Origin: Streptosporangium lutulentum
GTDB lineage: Bacteria; Actinomycetota; Actinomycetes; Streptosporangiales; Streptosporangiaceae
Direction: 5' to 3'
Assembly: GCF_030811455.1 (NCBI RefSeq)
Contig: NZ_JAUSQU010000001.1
Coordinates: 4,836,001-4,900,000 of the forward strand
Length of the DNA: 64,000 nucleotides
The stretch's first letter is position 1. Every line of letters begins with the position of its first letter. The translations under genes and the position numbers were made by a program. This document shows, piece by piece, positions 26,938 through 35,318 of the stretch. The notes below the pieces were generated by a model. The model had not been told where the DNA came from and did no database searches. It worked only from the letters and a program-made list of their open reading frames with translations.

Positions 26938-29028
26938 CTACCCGGCCTCCGGTCGCCGCCTGATCACGGCGACGCCGCCCGCGGGCACCGTACCGGGGAA
27001 GTCCCTCCCGGTGAGCAGGTCGGTGCCCGACTCGGCCAGGTCGACGTCCTTCTCGTCGTCGTGGTTGATCGCGAACAGGTAGGTGGAGCCGTCGGCGTGA
27101 CTCCGCCGGACGAGCTCCAGGCCGGGAGCCGGTACGGCGACGCCCGTCTCGGCGGCGATCCGGGCGAGCAGGCGCCCCAGGGAGGCGTCGTCCAGCCGGG
27201 TGGAGACGTACCAGGCCGCACCGGAGCCGTGCGCGTTGCGGGTGATGGCGGGTGCCCCCGCGAGGTGGCGGGCCCAGGGGTCGTGCGCGGCCGGGGCGAA
27301 GCGCCCGCCCGGGGCGGCGTTCCCGTCGGGGAGGCCGCCTTCCTCCCCGGCGAGGGGACCTCCGAGGCCCACGCCTCCGGGTGAACCGTCACCGGGGCCG
27401 TCGGTGTAGGAGGCGATCACCTCGGCGGTGGTGGCGCGGCCGAGCTCGCGCCAGATCCCGCCGGTGGAGCCGTCGGACAGCGTCACCGTCCCGCCCTCGC
27501 CCAGAGGCACGAACTCCTCCATGCGGACCCCGAGAAGGTCGCGCAGGGCGCCGGGGTATCCGCCGGTCCAGACGGCGTCGTTCTCGTCGACGACCCCGGA
27601 GTAGGCGCCGACGACCAGCGTGCCGCCGCCTTCGACGTAGAAGTCCAGGGCCGCCCGGTCGGTCTCGCGCAGCACGTACAGCGAGGGCAGCAGGAGCAGC
27701 GGGTAGGAGCTGAAGTCGCCGTGGGCCGGGAGGAAGTCCACGGTGACGCCGAGCCGCCACAGGGCCCGGTGCCAGGCGGCGAGTTCGTCGCGCACGGTCA
27801 TGTCGGTGCTCGGATGGCTGGGCTGTTCCTGCGCCCACACGCTCTGCCAGTCGAACACGATCGCCACGTCGGCGCCGACCCTGGAGCCCTCGACCTCCTC
27901 CAGCCTGCGCAGGTCGGCGCCGAGCTCGCAGACCTCCCGCCAGACGCGTGAGTCCACGCCCGCGTGCGGGAGCAGCGCGGAGTGGTACTTCTCCGCCCCC
28001 GCGCGGGAGGCCCGCCACTGGAAGAACAGCGCGCCGTCGGATCCCCTGGCCACGTGGGCCAGGGAGTTGCGGCGCATCTGGCCGGGGGTCTTGGGGATGT
28101 TGCGCGGCTGCCAGTTGACCGCGCTGGTGGAGTGCTCCATCAGCAGCCACGGCGCCCCGCCCGCGAGGCCCCGGGTGATGTCGGCGGCGAAGGCCAGGTC
28201 GATGTGGGCCTCGGGGTCGTGGGCGCGGAGGTAGTGGTCGGTGGAGACCACGTCCACGTGCGGCGCCCACTCCCAGTAGTCGACGTCCCAGTGAAGTCCG
28301 GCCATGAAGTTGGTGGTCACCGGGACTCCGGGACTCACCTCGCGCAGCACCTCCAGCTCGGCCAGGTAGCAGGCGAGCAGTTCGGCGGAGCTGAACCGGA
28401 AGAAGTCGAGCGTCTGGGCGGGGTTCGGGATCGCCGGGGTCCTGCGCGGCGGCAGGACCTCCTCGAACGAGGTGTACTCCTGCGACCAGAACCGCGTGCC
28501 CCAGGCCTCGTTCAGCCGGGGCAGGTCGTAGCGGTCGCGGAGCCAGTCACGGAACGCCGCCGCGGAGACGTCGCAGTAGCAGCGCGCCACGTGGCAGCCG
28601 TACTCGTTGCCGACGTGCCACATGCGCAGCGCGGGGTGGTCGCGGTATCGCTCGGCCAGGGCCCGCGCCAGCCGTACGGCGGCGGTCCGGTAGTGCGGCG
28701 AGGAGGGACAGTAGGCCTGGCGGCTCCCCGGCCACAGGACGTGCCCGCCGGCGTCCATCGGGAGCGAGTCCGGGTGGGCGGCGGAGAACCACGGCGGAGG
28801 GCTCGCGGTGGCCGTCGCCAGGTCGACGCCGATCCCGTTCGCGTCCAGCAGGTCGAGCACCCGGTCCAGCCACCCGAACTCGTAGGCGCCCTCCCGCACC
28901 TCCAGCTGGGCCCAGGAGAAGACGCCGACCGTCACCAGGTTGACCCCGGCCTCACGCATGCGCACCACGTCGTCGTGCCACACCTGTTCCGGCCACTGCT
29001 CGGGGTTGTAGTCACCGCCGAAGTACAT
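26938..29028 (-). CDS. Beta-galactosidase, glycoside hydrolase family 42
   Basis: The 696-residue product starts MYFGGDYNPEQW, typical of GH42. The acid/base is in WHVGNEYG (N141-E142) and the nucleophile in WLLMEHS (E298). Several cysteines (C107, C145, C150, C152) match the zinc cluster of the family. The trimerisation and C-terminal beta domains follow; a glycine/glutamate-rich insertion at about residues 550-590 (GDGSPGGVGLGGPLAGEEGG) is an extra low-complexity loop. No signal peptide, so it is intracellular and would cleave galactosides imported by the convergent ABC transporter. Confidence 0.92.
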   Translation of the reverse strand: MYFGGDYNPEQWPEQVWHDDVVRMREAGVNLVTVGVFSWAQLEVREGAYEFGWLDRVLDLLDANGIGVDLATATASPPPWFSAAHPDSLPMDAGGHVLWPGSRQAYCPSSPHYRTAAVRLARALAERYRDHPALRMWHVGNEYGCHVARCYCDVSAAAFRDWLRDRYDLPRLNEAWGTRFWSQEYTSFEEVLPPRRTPAIPNPAQTLDFFRFSSAELLACYLAELEVLREVSPGVPVTTNFMAGLHWDVDYWEWAPHVDVVSTDHYLRAHDPEAHIDLAFAADITRGLAGGAPWLLMEHSTSAVNWQPRNIPKTPGQMRRNSLAHVARGSDGALFFQWRASRAGAEKYHSALLPHAGVDSRVWREVCELGADLRRLEEVEGSRVGADVAIVFDWQSVWAQEQPSHPSTDMTVRDELAAWHRALWRLGVTVDFLPAHGDFSSYPLLLLPSLYVLRETDRAALDFYVEGGGTLVVGAYSGVVDENDAVWTGGYPGALRDLLGVRMEEFVPLGEGGTVTLSDGSTGGIWRELGRATTAEVIASYTDGPGDGSPGGVGLGGPLAGEEGGLPDGNAAPGGRFAPAAHDPWARHLAGAPAITRNAHGSGAAWYVSTRLDDASLGRLLARIAAETGVAVPAPGLELVRRSHADGSTYLFAINHDDEKDVDLAESGTDLLTGRDFPGTVPAGGVAVIRRRPEAG

Positions 29029-29081
29029 AAGCCCTCCCGTTCGCAGCCCGGATCACCTTAGAACACGGCGCCGGGCACGGC

Positions 29082-30206
29082 CTAGGAGGTTTGCGTACAT
29101 TCGATCAGTTGAGCGAACCGGGAGGCGACGAGGTCCCAGCCCCACTCGCGCGTGACCCACTCCCGCCCGCGTTCTCCCATCGCCCGCGCCCCGGCCGGGT
29201 CCTTCAGCAGGCCGGCCACCGCCGCCGCGACCTCGCGCGGGGAGGTCCCGTCCACCACCAGCCCCGTCTCCCCGTGCAGCACCGCGTCCGGAGCGCCGCC
29301 CGACGAGCCCGCCACCACGGGCAGCCCGCTGGCGGAGGCCTCCAGGTAGACGATGCCGAGCCCCTCCACGTCGATGCCGCCCAGGCGGGTACGGCACGGC
29401 ATGGCGAACACGTCGGCCGCGGCGAGGTAGCCGGACAGCGACGCCTCCGGCACCGGTCCGGTGATCACGACCGAGTCGCCCAGCGTCCGGGCCAGCCGCT
29501 CCAGGGTCTTCCTGTACGGCCCGCCGCCGACGAGCAGCAGCACCCCGCCGGGAACGGCGCGCAGCACGTGGGGCCAGGCGCGCAGGAGGACGTCCTGGCC
29601 CTTGCGCGGCACCAGCCGGGACAGGCAGACCACCACCGGCCGATCCCCCAGGCCGAGCTCCGCGCGCACCCGCCCGCCGTCCGCGTCCGGCCGGAACACG
29701 CCGGCGTCGACGCCGGGGGCGAGCCGTACCAGCTTTCGGGACGGGATCACCGTCGCCAGCCTCCGCCGGGTGTACTCCCCCAGGTAGGTCACCACGTCGG
29801 CGTGACCGCCGATCCTCGCGAGCAGCGGGCGGGCGATCGGGACCCCGGCCCAGGCCGCCTCGTGGCCGTGGGTGACCATGATGACGCGCCGGGCCCCGGC
29901 CGCGCGCATCCTGGGCGCGAGCAGGCCGAGCGGCGCCGCCGCCCCGAACACCACCGTGTCGCACTTGAACTCGGCGATCAGTCCGGCCGCCCGGCGGGCG
30001 ACCACGGGCGTGGGCAGCATCAGCGAGGTGTGATGCCGCACGACCGGATAGGGCTGCCTGAGGTCGAAGCTCTCGCAGCCGGGCCATTCGGGGGCGTAGA
30101 CGACCACCGAGTCCGGTGGGCGGCAGGCGGCGAGGCCGTACACGAACGACTGGATCCCACCGGCCCGCGGCGGGAAGTCGTTGGTGACGATGAGGACGCG
30201 GCTCAT
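29082..30206 (-). CDS. GT4 mannosyltransferase (PimB-like)
   Basis: The 374-residue glycosyltransferase has TNDFPPRAGGIQSFVYGLA (acceptor side), VVCLSRLVPRKGQDVLLRAW, GGGPYRKTLERLA and EGLGIVYLEASASGLPVVAGSSGGAPDAV with the E-x7-E GT4 motif. It matches actinobacterial GDP-mannose-dependent PimB-type enzymes that mannosylate phosphatidylinositol mannosides. Its ATG overlaps the stop of the M48 peptidase gene (ATGA), so it is the third gene of a coupled operon. A role in cell-envelope lipid glycosylation is likely; direct activity untested. Confidence 0.85.
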   Translation of the reverse strand: MSRVLIVTNDFPPRAGGIQSFVYGLAACRPPDSVVVYAPEWPGCESFDLRQPYPVVRHHTSLMLPTPVVARRAAGLIAEFKCDTVVFGAAAPLGLLAPRMRAAGARRVIMVTHGHEAAWAGVPIARPLLARIGGHADVVTYLGEYTRRRLATVIPSRKLVRLAPGVDAGVFRPDADGGRVRAELGLGDRPVVVCLSRLVPRKGQDVLLRAWPHVLRAVPGGVLLLVGGGPYRKTLERLARTLGDSVVITGPVPEASLSGYLAAADVFAMPCRTRLGGIDVEGLGIVYLEASASGLPVVAGSSGGAPDAVLHGETGLVVDGTSPREVAAAVAGLLKDPAGARAMGERGREWVTREWGWDLVASRFAQLIECTQTS

Positions 30207-31480
30207 GGCACCGGGAGGCCGTTCAGCTGGGCCCAGGAGCGGGCCAGGGCGATGCGCTGCGGGGTCGTGGGATGGGAGGAGTAGAGAAAGTATTCGAAGG
30301 CGTCGGGCGACAGGTCCGAGATATTGGCGATCGCCAACCGTTTCTGCATGGATATGAACGTCGCCGGGTCCCTGGTCAGGTTCAGCGCGTGCACATCGGC
30401 CCTGGCTTCGATGTGCCTGCTGATCAGGTTCTGGGCGGGGCCGGACAGGACCGTGGCCAGGCTCAGCAGGCCCATGAGCAACCCCACCGCCCTCGGATCG
30501 CCGAGCGAGGAGATCCCGGCGCGCCGCCGTACGGGCCCCGCCGAGGCCACCAGGTAGAGCAGGCACGCCCCGCACGCCGCGGCCAGGCCTCCGATGAGCG
30601 TGCCGTACAGCACGTCGCCCGCCTTGGCGTGGCCCAGCTCGTGCGCGACCACCAGCTCGACCTGGTCGGCGGGGGCCTGGAGCAGCGTGTCGTAGACCAC
30701 GATCCTGCGGGTCGCGCCGAATCCGGAGACGTAGGCGTTGAGCGCCGTGGTCCGCCGGGAGGCGTCGGCGACGAGCACGTCCTCGACCGGAACGCCGTCC
30801 TTGGAGGCCATGGCGAGCAGGTCGTCGCGGAGCTGCCCTGCGGCCATCGGCCGGAAGTCGTTGAAGATCGGCTCGATCACCACCGGGTAGGCGAACGAGG
30901 CGAGCAGGGTCAGCACGAACGCGCCGATCGCCGCGGGGATCCACCAGCGGCGGAAGCGCCGTGCCAGCGCGACCACGGCGAGCACCATGATCGCGGTCAG
31001 CCCGGTGCCGACCCCGAGGTTCTTGATCCGGTCTGCCGTCCAGGACGCCCAGGTCTGGGTGGACAGCCCGAAGTCGCGCAGGTGGGTCTCCGACCACATC
31101 CCCAGCGGCCAGCGCAGGACCGCCACCGCCACCGACAGCCCCAGGACGCCGAGCAGCACCCGCAGCCACCACGGTCCTCTCAGGCGGCCGAGCAGCCACG
31201 CGCCCAGCGGGGTGCCCACCAGCACCCCCGCGACGATCAGGGTCAGGCCGAGCGACAGGTAGGAGGGCACGCTGACCAGCGCGTCGAAGGTCTCCGCACG
31301 GGCGATCTGCTCGCCGGAGAAGTCGCGGACCGGATCCGGCACGACCACCGGCGCCCCCGCCGGCAGCTCCCGCCAGGGGGTGGTGAACGCCACGACCGCC
31401 AGCGTGACCGCTCCGAGAGCGGCCAGCGCCCACCCCGCCGCCCGGAGACCCGCGGGCGTGTCCGTCTTGCTCAGCGTCAT
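30203..31480 (-). CDS. M48-family membrane metallopeptidase
   Basis: The 425-residue multi-helix protein has the zinc motif VVAHELGHAKAGD (HExxH) and the downstream Glu of RHIEARADVHALNL. This is the Ste24/CAAX-like branch. The N-terminal third contains several predicted helices. It is joined to both neighbours by 4-base overlaps: the secreted peptidase upstream and the mannosyltransferase downstream. CAAX proteases are not expected on prenylated proteins here; bacterial members act in membrane-protein quality control or peptide processing. Confidence 0.88.
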   Translation of the reverse strand: MTLSKTDTPAGLRAAGWALAALGAVTLAVVAFTTPWRELPAGAPVVVPDPVRDFSGEQIARAETFDALVSVPSYLSLGLTLIVAGVLVGTPLGAWLLGRLRGPWWLRVLLGVLGLSVAVAVLRWPLGMWSETHLRDFGLSTQTWASWTADRIKNLGVGTGLTAIMVLAVVALARRFRRWWIPAAIGAFVLTLLASFAYPVVIEPIFNDFRPMAAGQLRDDLLAMASKDGVPVEDVLVADASRRTTALNAYVSGFGATRRIVVYDTLLQAPADQVELVVAHELGHAKAGDVLYGTLIGGLAAACGACLLYLVASAGPVRRRAGISSLGDPRAVGLLMGLLSLATVLSGPAQNLISRHIEARADVHALNLTRDPATFISMQKRLAIANISDLSPDAFEYFLYSSHPTTPQRIALARSWAQLNGLPVP

Positions 31481-32262
31481 CCGAGTTCCCTCCGGAGATG
31501 GTCGCGCCAGTCCTCGACGAGCGCCGCCTCGGTCAGGCCCAGGGTGCTCCCGATATCGCTACCGTAGAGCCTCACCAGTGACTTCTCGCCGAAGCGCTCG
31601 GCGATGAGGCGGCAGGCGAGCCACGCCTCCTCGTAGGCCTGCGCCAGCCGCGGGTTGCCGGGAGCGAAGTCGGCGGGCCCGGGGAGCCGGGTGGGCAGGA
31701 CGCCCGCGCGCACCTCCCCCGCCAGTTCGGCCGCGACCGTGCGGACCGCGATCCCGGCGTCGCGGTAGCCCACGTAGTCGGCGAAGCCCTCCGACAGCCA
31801 CATCGGCACCCGGCCGCCCCTGGTCGCGCCGGTGGCCACGTGGGTGAGCTCATGCGTGATGACCACGTCACGGCCGACCTCGCTGAGCCTCGCGTATCCC
31901 GACGGCAGGACGATCACCCGGTCCGAGGTCGCCAGGGCGGCCAGGCCACCGGTGCCGCCGGCTCCGGCGAGCGCCGCGGCCTCGGCGTCCGTGGCGGGGA
32001 ACAGGATCACCGCCCGGACCGGACCCCAGATCCCCTCGACGGCGCGGCGGGCGCGGTCGGCCCTCGACGCCAGATCGCGGAGGCTCGCGTACGGGACGCC
32101 GTGGCCGATCACGAGGGAGTGCTCACCTCGCACGACGGTGGCCGCACCGGGCCAGAGGCCACTCGTGTCCTGCGGGATCGGCCCGCCTCCGGCGAGCGGA
32201 GCGACGCTCATCAGCGCCAGCATCCCGGTGAGCACGGCGCGGCGCCCCTTCGGGACGGACAT
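31477..32262 (-). CDS. Secreted gluzincin metallopeptidase
   Basis: The 261-residue product has a signal peptide (GRRAVLTGMLALMSVAPLAGGG) and the zinc motif VITHELTHVATG with a downstream SEGFADY whose Glu would complete HExxH...E, typical of peptidase MA-like proteins. Two start codons are possible: ATG 32262, or ATG 32268 giving two extra residues. TAGCAT (forward ATGCTA at 32271-32276) 8 bases before 32262 looks like a -10 box, so the transcript may be leaderless. First gene of a coupled three-gene operon. Confidence 0.8.
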   Translation of the reverse strand: MSVPKGRRAVLTGMLALMSVAPLAGGGPIPQDTSGLWPGAATVVRGEHSLVIGHGVPYASLRDLASRADRARRAVEGIWGPVRAVILFPATDAEAAALAGAGGTGGLAALATSDRVIVLPSGYARLSEVGRDVVITHELTHVATGATRGGRVPMWLSEGFADYVGYRDAGIAVRTVAAELAGEVRAGVLPTRLPGPADFAPGNPRLAQAYEEAWLACRLIAERFGEKSLVRLYGSDIGSTLGLTEAALVEDWRDHLRRELG

Positions 32263-32336
32263 ATGCATTGATGCTACTCGACGGACATGGAGCGGCCCCG
32301 TCCGTCCACGCGGACGAACGGGGCCGTATCCCTGGG

Positions 32337-32924
32337 TCAGCCTCCGGGGCGGACCGCTCCGGTGAAGGAGGACTTGTAGTACCCCTCCAACTTCACGATC
32401 CGGACCGTCTTGCCGCTGCTCGGCGAGTGGACCATCCTGCCCTTGCCGACGTACATGCCGACGTGGCCCTTCCCGCTGAAGAACATCAGGTCACCGGGGC
32501 GCAAGTTGCTCCACGAGACCTTCTTCCTGACAGCCCTGTACTGGCTGTACGTGATGCGGGGGAGCTTGACGCCTGCTTTGCGCCATGAGTACTGGACGAG
32601 CCCTGAGCAGTCGAACGCGCCCGGACCGGTGGCTCCCCACCGATACGGATCGCCGATCTGCTTCCTTGCCGTGGAGACGGCCTTCTCGGCCTTCACCTTC
32701 TGCAGTGCGACTTTGCTCAACCTGATCTTCGCCGTGCTTTTGACCTGTTGTGAGGTTTTCGCCGTGCTCTTGACCTGGAGGGCGGTCGCACTGTTCGTCG
32801 TCGCCTGTGCCGCCGCCGGCCCCAATGCGACCGCTCCGGCTGAGGCGGTCATTGTGAGGACGAACCCGCCGACAGAAAGGCGGAAAAGGCGCGACAAACG
32901 GGGGTTGTGCAGGGTGGTAGACAG
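32337..32924 (-). CDS. NlpC/P60 cell-wall hydrolase, possible CTG start
   Basis: The 195-residue secreted endopeptidase has catalytic cysteine in FDCSGLVQYSW, HVGMYVGKG (His) and MVHSPSS, with a signal peptide cleaving near AAAQATT and a lysine-rich linker. It likely cuts peptidoglycan stem peptides. The start is unusual: no canonical start with a ribosome site is present. A perfect AAGGAG lies 5 bases before a CTG at 32924-32922, giving an LSTTLHNPRLSRLFRLSVGG N terminus typical of actinomycete secreted NlpC proteins. The first standard start in frame is TTG 32897, without any ribosome site. It lies behind a c-di-AMP riboswitch. Confidence 0.8.
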   Translation of the reverse strand: MSTTLHNPRLSRLFRLSVGGFVLTMTASAGAVALGPAAAQATTNSATALQVKSTAKTSQQVKSTAKIRLSKVALQKVKAEKAVSTARKQIGDPYRWGATGPGAFDCSGLVQYSWRKAGVKLPRITYSQYRAVRKKVSWSNLRPGDLMFFSGKGHVGMYVGKGRMVHSPSSGKTVRIVKLEGYYKSSFTGAVRPGG

Positions 32925-32929
32925 GATTT

Positions 32930-32935
32930 CTCCTT
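32930..32935 (-). promoter_or_regulatory. Ribosome binding site supporting a CTG start
   Basis: AAGGAG (reverse strand) is 5 bases before CTG 32924 and 32 bases before the first canonical TTG at 32897, too far for that codon. It is the main reason for choosing the non-standard start. Confidence 0.65.
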
Positions 32936-32944
32936 GGGACTTCC

Positions 32945-33090
32945 ACTGATGCCTACCGGGTTAGCTGACGGATTCGGGCTGGGAAGATGCCCTACGGCAA
33001 AAGATGCCGATTCACCCCTGGCCACACGTTAAGGGCCCACTGGGTCCCCGGTTCCATGCCTCCTGGCTGCATGGATTCGGCGGGCCACCG
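32945..33090 (-). ncRNA. c-di-AMP (ydaO/yuaA-type) riboswitch
   Basis: Read on the minus strand, this leader contains the conserved blocks of the actinobacterial c-di-AMP aptamer in order: GGGGACCCA, GGGGTGAATCGGC, CCGTAGGGC, TTCC, then CCGAATCCGTCAGC, TAACCCGGTAGGC. These match the leader of resuscitation-promoting factor genes of streptomycetes almost word for word. It lies just before an NlpC/P60 hydrolase, the standard target class in actinobacteria. Established knowledge: ligand binding reduces expression of wall hydrolases. The 5' limit is approximate. An expression platform before the ribosome site at 32930 is not clear by eye. Confidence 0.88.
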
Positions 33091-33676
33091 CGATGGGGTC
33101 GAACCCCGATGGGGAGAAGCGGTGACCGGTTGGATTTCTATGAGGGACACCGGCCCTGGGGCCGACATTCGCCGCGACGGCATGGCTTGCACGTCGCGAG
33201 GCCAGAAACTACCTCGAACCTTCAGTGTTCGGCAAAGCAATCCCCATGTTTGAAGATCGAAAAACGTTGATCGCCTTTCCGGAGTCCCTGCATAAGGGCT
33301 ATTTATGCTATTGAGATATGACCCTGGTCACATACGATGAACAACAACGGCAAATGCGCAATTTATGTCAGATGCGTCACACTTGCGTTGATCGCCAATG
33401 TGACCTCCGTCGCCAGGTGTGATCCTCGGCGCCATTCATGATCATTCATTTACGCGCACGACCATTCACTCCCGCCCGCGATCTCCATCGGCCTTCATCG
33501 GCGCGGGCGCCGAGCCCGCCGGGCGTTCGGCGGCATATGTCGTAACATTTATCATTACAACAAGCGGCGACGGCAGGAAGACCGGGCGCGAACGGCAGGC
33601 CGGCGATCGCGGCGCACCTCCTGGCACGGACGGAACCCCACCGGCGGACGAGGCGGGCGGCCCCGTCCTCCGGCTC
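33091..33676. other. Long AT-richer intergenic stretch upstream of the riboswitch
   Basis: No gene supportable in either strand. It must hold the promoter of the riboswitch transcript. Candidates on the minus strand near 33300-33330 include GTGACC and TAGCAT spaced about 15-16 bases. GTCACA at 33376-33381 and TGTGAC at 33399-33404 form a 6-base inverted repeat with 17 bases between, like a CRP/FNR-class site but too widely spaced to claim. GTAACATTTATCATTAC near 33541 is an imperfect AT-rich palindrome. Confidence 0.4.
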
Positions 33677-34300
33677 TCAGCCCTTGGAGCCGGGACGGGA
33701 TCGCGACGCCGTGAAGACCAGCGCGGGCGGGACGTTGAGCCAGACCGGGCCCATGGTGCCGACGCCGGTGAAGGTGTGCTCCAGGAGCCCGCGGAATCGC
33801 CGGAACCTCCGCGAGGGCATCGCGGACAGGGTGATGACGGTGCTGAACCTCCCGCCCTGGACGAGCGTGGCCGACACCTCGTCCAGAATGCTCTTCTGCC
33901 GCTGCTCGTCGAACAGGGTCCAGGGAAGCGAGGAGATGACCGCGTCGGCCTGCGCCACCCCGGCCCGCCCCAGCACCTTGCCCAGGTCGGCCGCGTCCCC
34001 GGCGGCCACCTCCAGCCAGGGACGGCTGTGCCGCAGATGGCGGACCATGTCGTCGTTGAGTTCGACGGCGAGCTGCCGCCCGCCCGGCGGCAGGCGTTCG
34101 CGGATCGCGTCGCTGATCACACCGCCGCCGGCGCCGAGCTCGACGACCACGGCATCGTGCGTGTCCGGGACGATCGACGCGGCCAGGCGGGCCACGGCCT
34201 TCGAGCTGGGCGCGATCGCTCCCAGCTCGAAGGGATTACGCATGATCGCGCCAAGGAAGGTGCGGGTGTCCCCGCCGGCGGAACGAGTTTCGGAAGGCAT
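33677..34300 (-). CDS. SAM-dependent methyltransferase (phospholipid N-methyltransferase-like)
   Basis: The 207-residue class I methyltransferase has VVVELGAGGGVISDAI (motif I), AVELNDDMVRHLR (acidic loop), AAGDAADLGKVL and ADAVISSLPWTLFDEQRQ (motif IV-like S-LPW). The FLGAIMRNPFELGAIAPSS start is typical of the PmtA-like family of ribosomal-RNA-adenine-methylase relatives acting on phosphatidylethanolamine. ATG 34300 is chosen; its ribosome site is weak, and GGGGGA upstream is better placed for a CTG three codons... before, so the start is uncertain. Substrate unproven. Confidence 0.75.
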   Translation of the reverse strand: MPSETRSAGGDTRTFLGAIMRNPFELGAIAPSSKAVARLAASIVPDTHDAVVVELGAGGGVISDAIRERLPPGGRQLAVELNDDMVRHLRHSRPWLEVAAGDAADLGKVLGRAGVAQADAVISSLPWTLFDEQRQKSILDEVSATLVQGGRFSTVITLSAMPSRRFRRFRGLLEHTFTGVGTMGPVWLNVPPALVFTASRSRPGSKG

Positions 34301-34466
34301 TCGCAGCTCATTCCCCCAGGTGAGGGCGTTATGCCAGGTTGGCAGGCTTCGGCAGCCGATGTCCGTTGCCGCGGCGCGGCCGAAGGAGCCTCCTCCGGCC
34401 CCGGCGGGGGACGCGGCCGGGCTCACGACCCAGCGGCGGCCGTAGCCCGTGACCAGGAGATCGTTC

Positions 34467-35030
34467 CTAGAACCACGCGCGCACCGGGCGGCGCTCCTCG
34501 TCCTGATCGCGGAGGTATTCGCGCTGCGAGAAGCCGCCCATACCCGCCACGATATCGGCCGGGCTCATCTGGATCGCGTTGTTGTAGATGAGAACGGCGT
34601 CGTTGTAGTGCCGCCGGGAGCGGGTGATCCGGTCCTCGGCGGCGGCCAGCTTCTCTCTCAGCTCGGCGAGGGTCCGGCCGGCCTTGAGGTCCGGGTGGGC
34701 CCCTGTCGCCGCGAACAGGCTTCGCAGCGCCCCGGAGAGCAGGTCCTCGGCGGCCATCCGGTCGGCGGGAGCCTGAGCCCCCGCCGCCCGGGAACGCGCG
34801 GCGGCCACCGCCTCCAGGGCCTGCCGATCGCGGGCGCCGTGGCCCCTCACGACCTCCACCAGTTCGGCGACGAGATCGTGACGGTGTTTGAGCCGTACCT
34901 CGATCCAGACCCAGGCGTCGTCCACCTCACCACGCCGGTGAACCAGGTCGCTGTACGTCGAGACGGCGAGCAGGACGAGAAGCAGGACGAGGAAGAAGGC
35001 GAGAAAAACGAGAACGGCCGTAGTGATCAA
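34467..35030 (-). CDS. LemA family membrane protein
   Basis: The 187-residue product has one N-terminal transmembrane helix (LVFLAFFLVLLLVLLAV) and a long helical domain: TYSDLVHRRGEVDDAWVWIEVRLKHRHDLVAELVEVVRG, ending YNDAVLIYNNAIQMSPADIVA. This is the LemA topology, cytosolic N-end and external or internal helical bundle. TTG start at 35030 is supported by GGGAGG 6 bases upstream. Family function is unclear; LemA often sits beside membrane metallopeptidases such as HtpX, but not here. Confidence 0.85.
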   Translation of the reverse strand: MITTAVLVFLAFFLVLLLVLLAVSTYSDLVHRRGEVDDAWVWIEVRLKHRHDLVAELVEVVRGHGARDRQALEAVAAARSRAAGAQAPADRMAAEDLLSGALRSLFAATGAHPDLKAGRTLAELREKLAAAEDRITRSRRHYNDAVLIYNNAIQMSPADIVAGMGGFSQREYLRDQDEERRPVRAWF

Positions 35031-35318
35031 GGAAGCCTCCCGGTCGAGTGGCAGCCGTGTGGCCGACGGGTCTGGCCCGCCACGCCGTGGCCATCTGACC
35101 TCAGGCTCCTTGCATTCCGCCTACAGGGGCGTCACGCGCCGGAAAGACGACGGGTGACCCGGTGGTCACGCGGCGCCGTCCGGCCGACGCCCGCCCTTCC
35201 CCGGGGGTGTGCGCGCCGGTGCCCCCCGGCGGATCCCGGCCCGCCTCCGTCGCCCGCGAAACGGCGCGGGACGACCGGCGATCGGAGATCTCCGTCGAGA
35301 ACCCGTGGCCCGGCGGGA

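Noticed and set aside
33376..33404. GTCACA/TGTGAC inverted repeat as a CRP site
   Set aside because: The 17-base spacing is far from the 6-base spacing of CRP-family sites.
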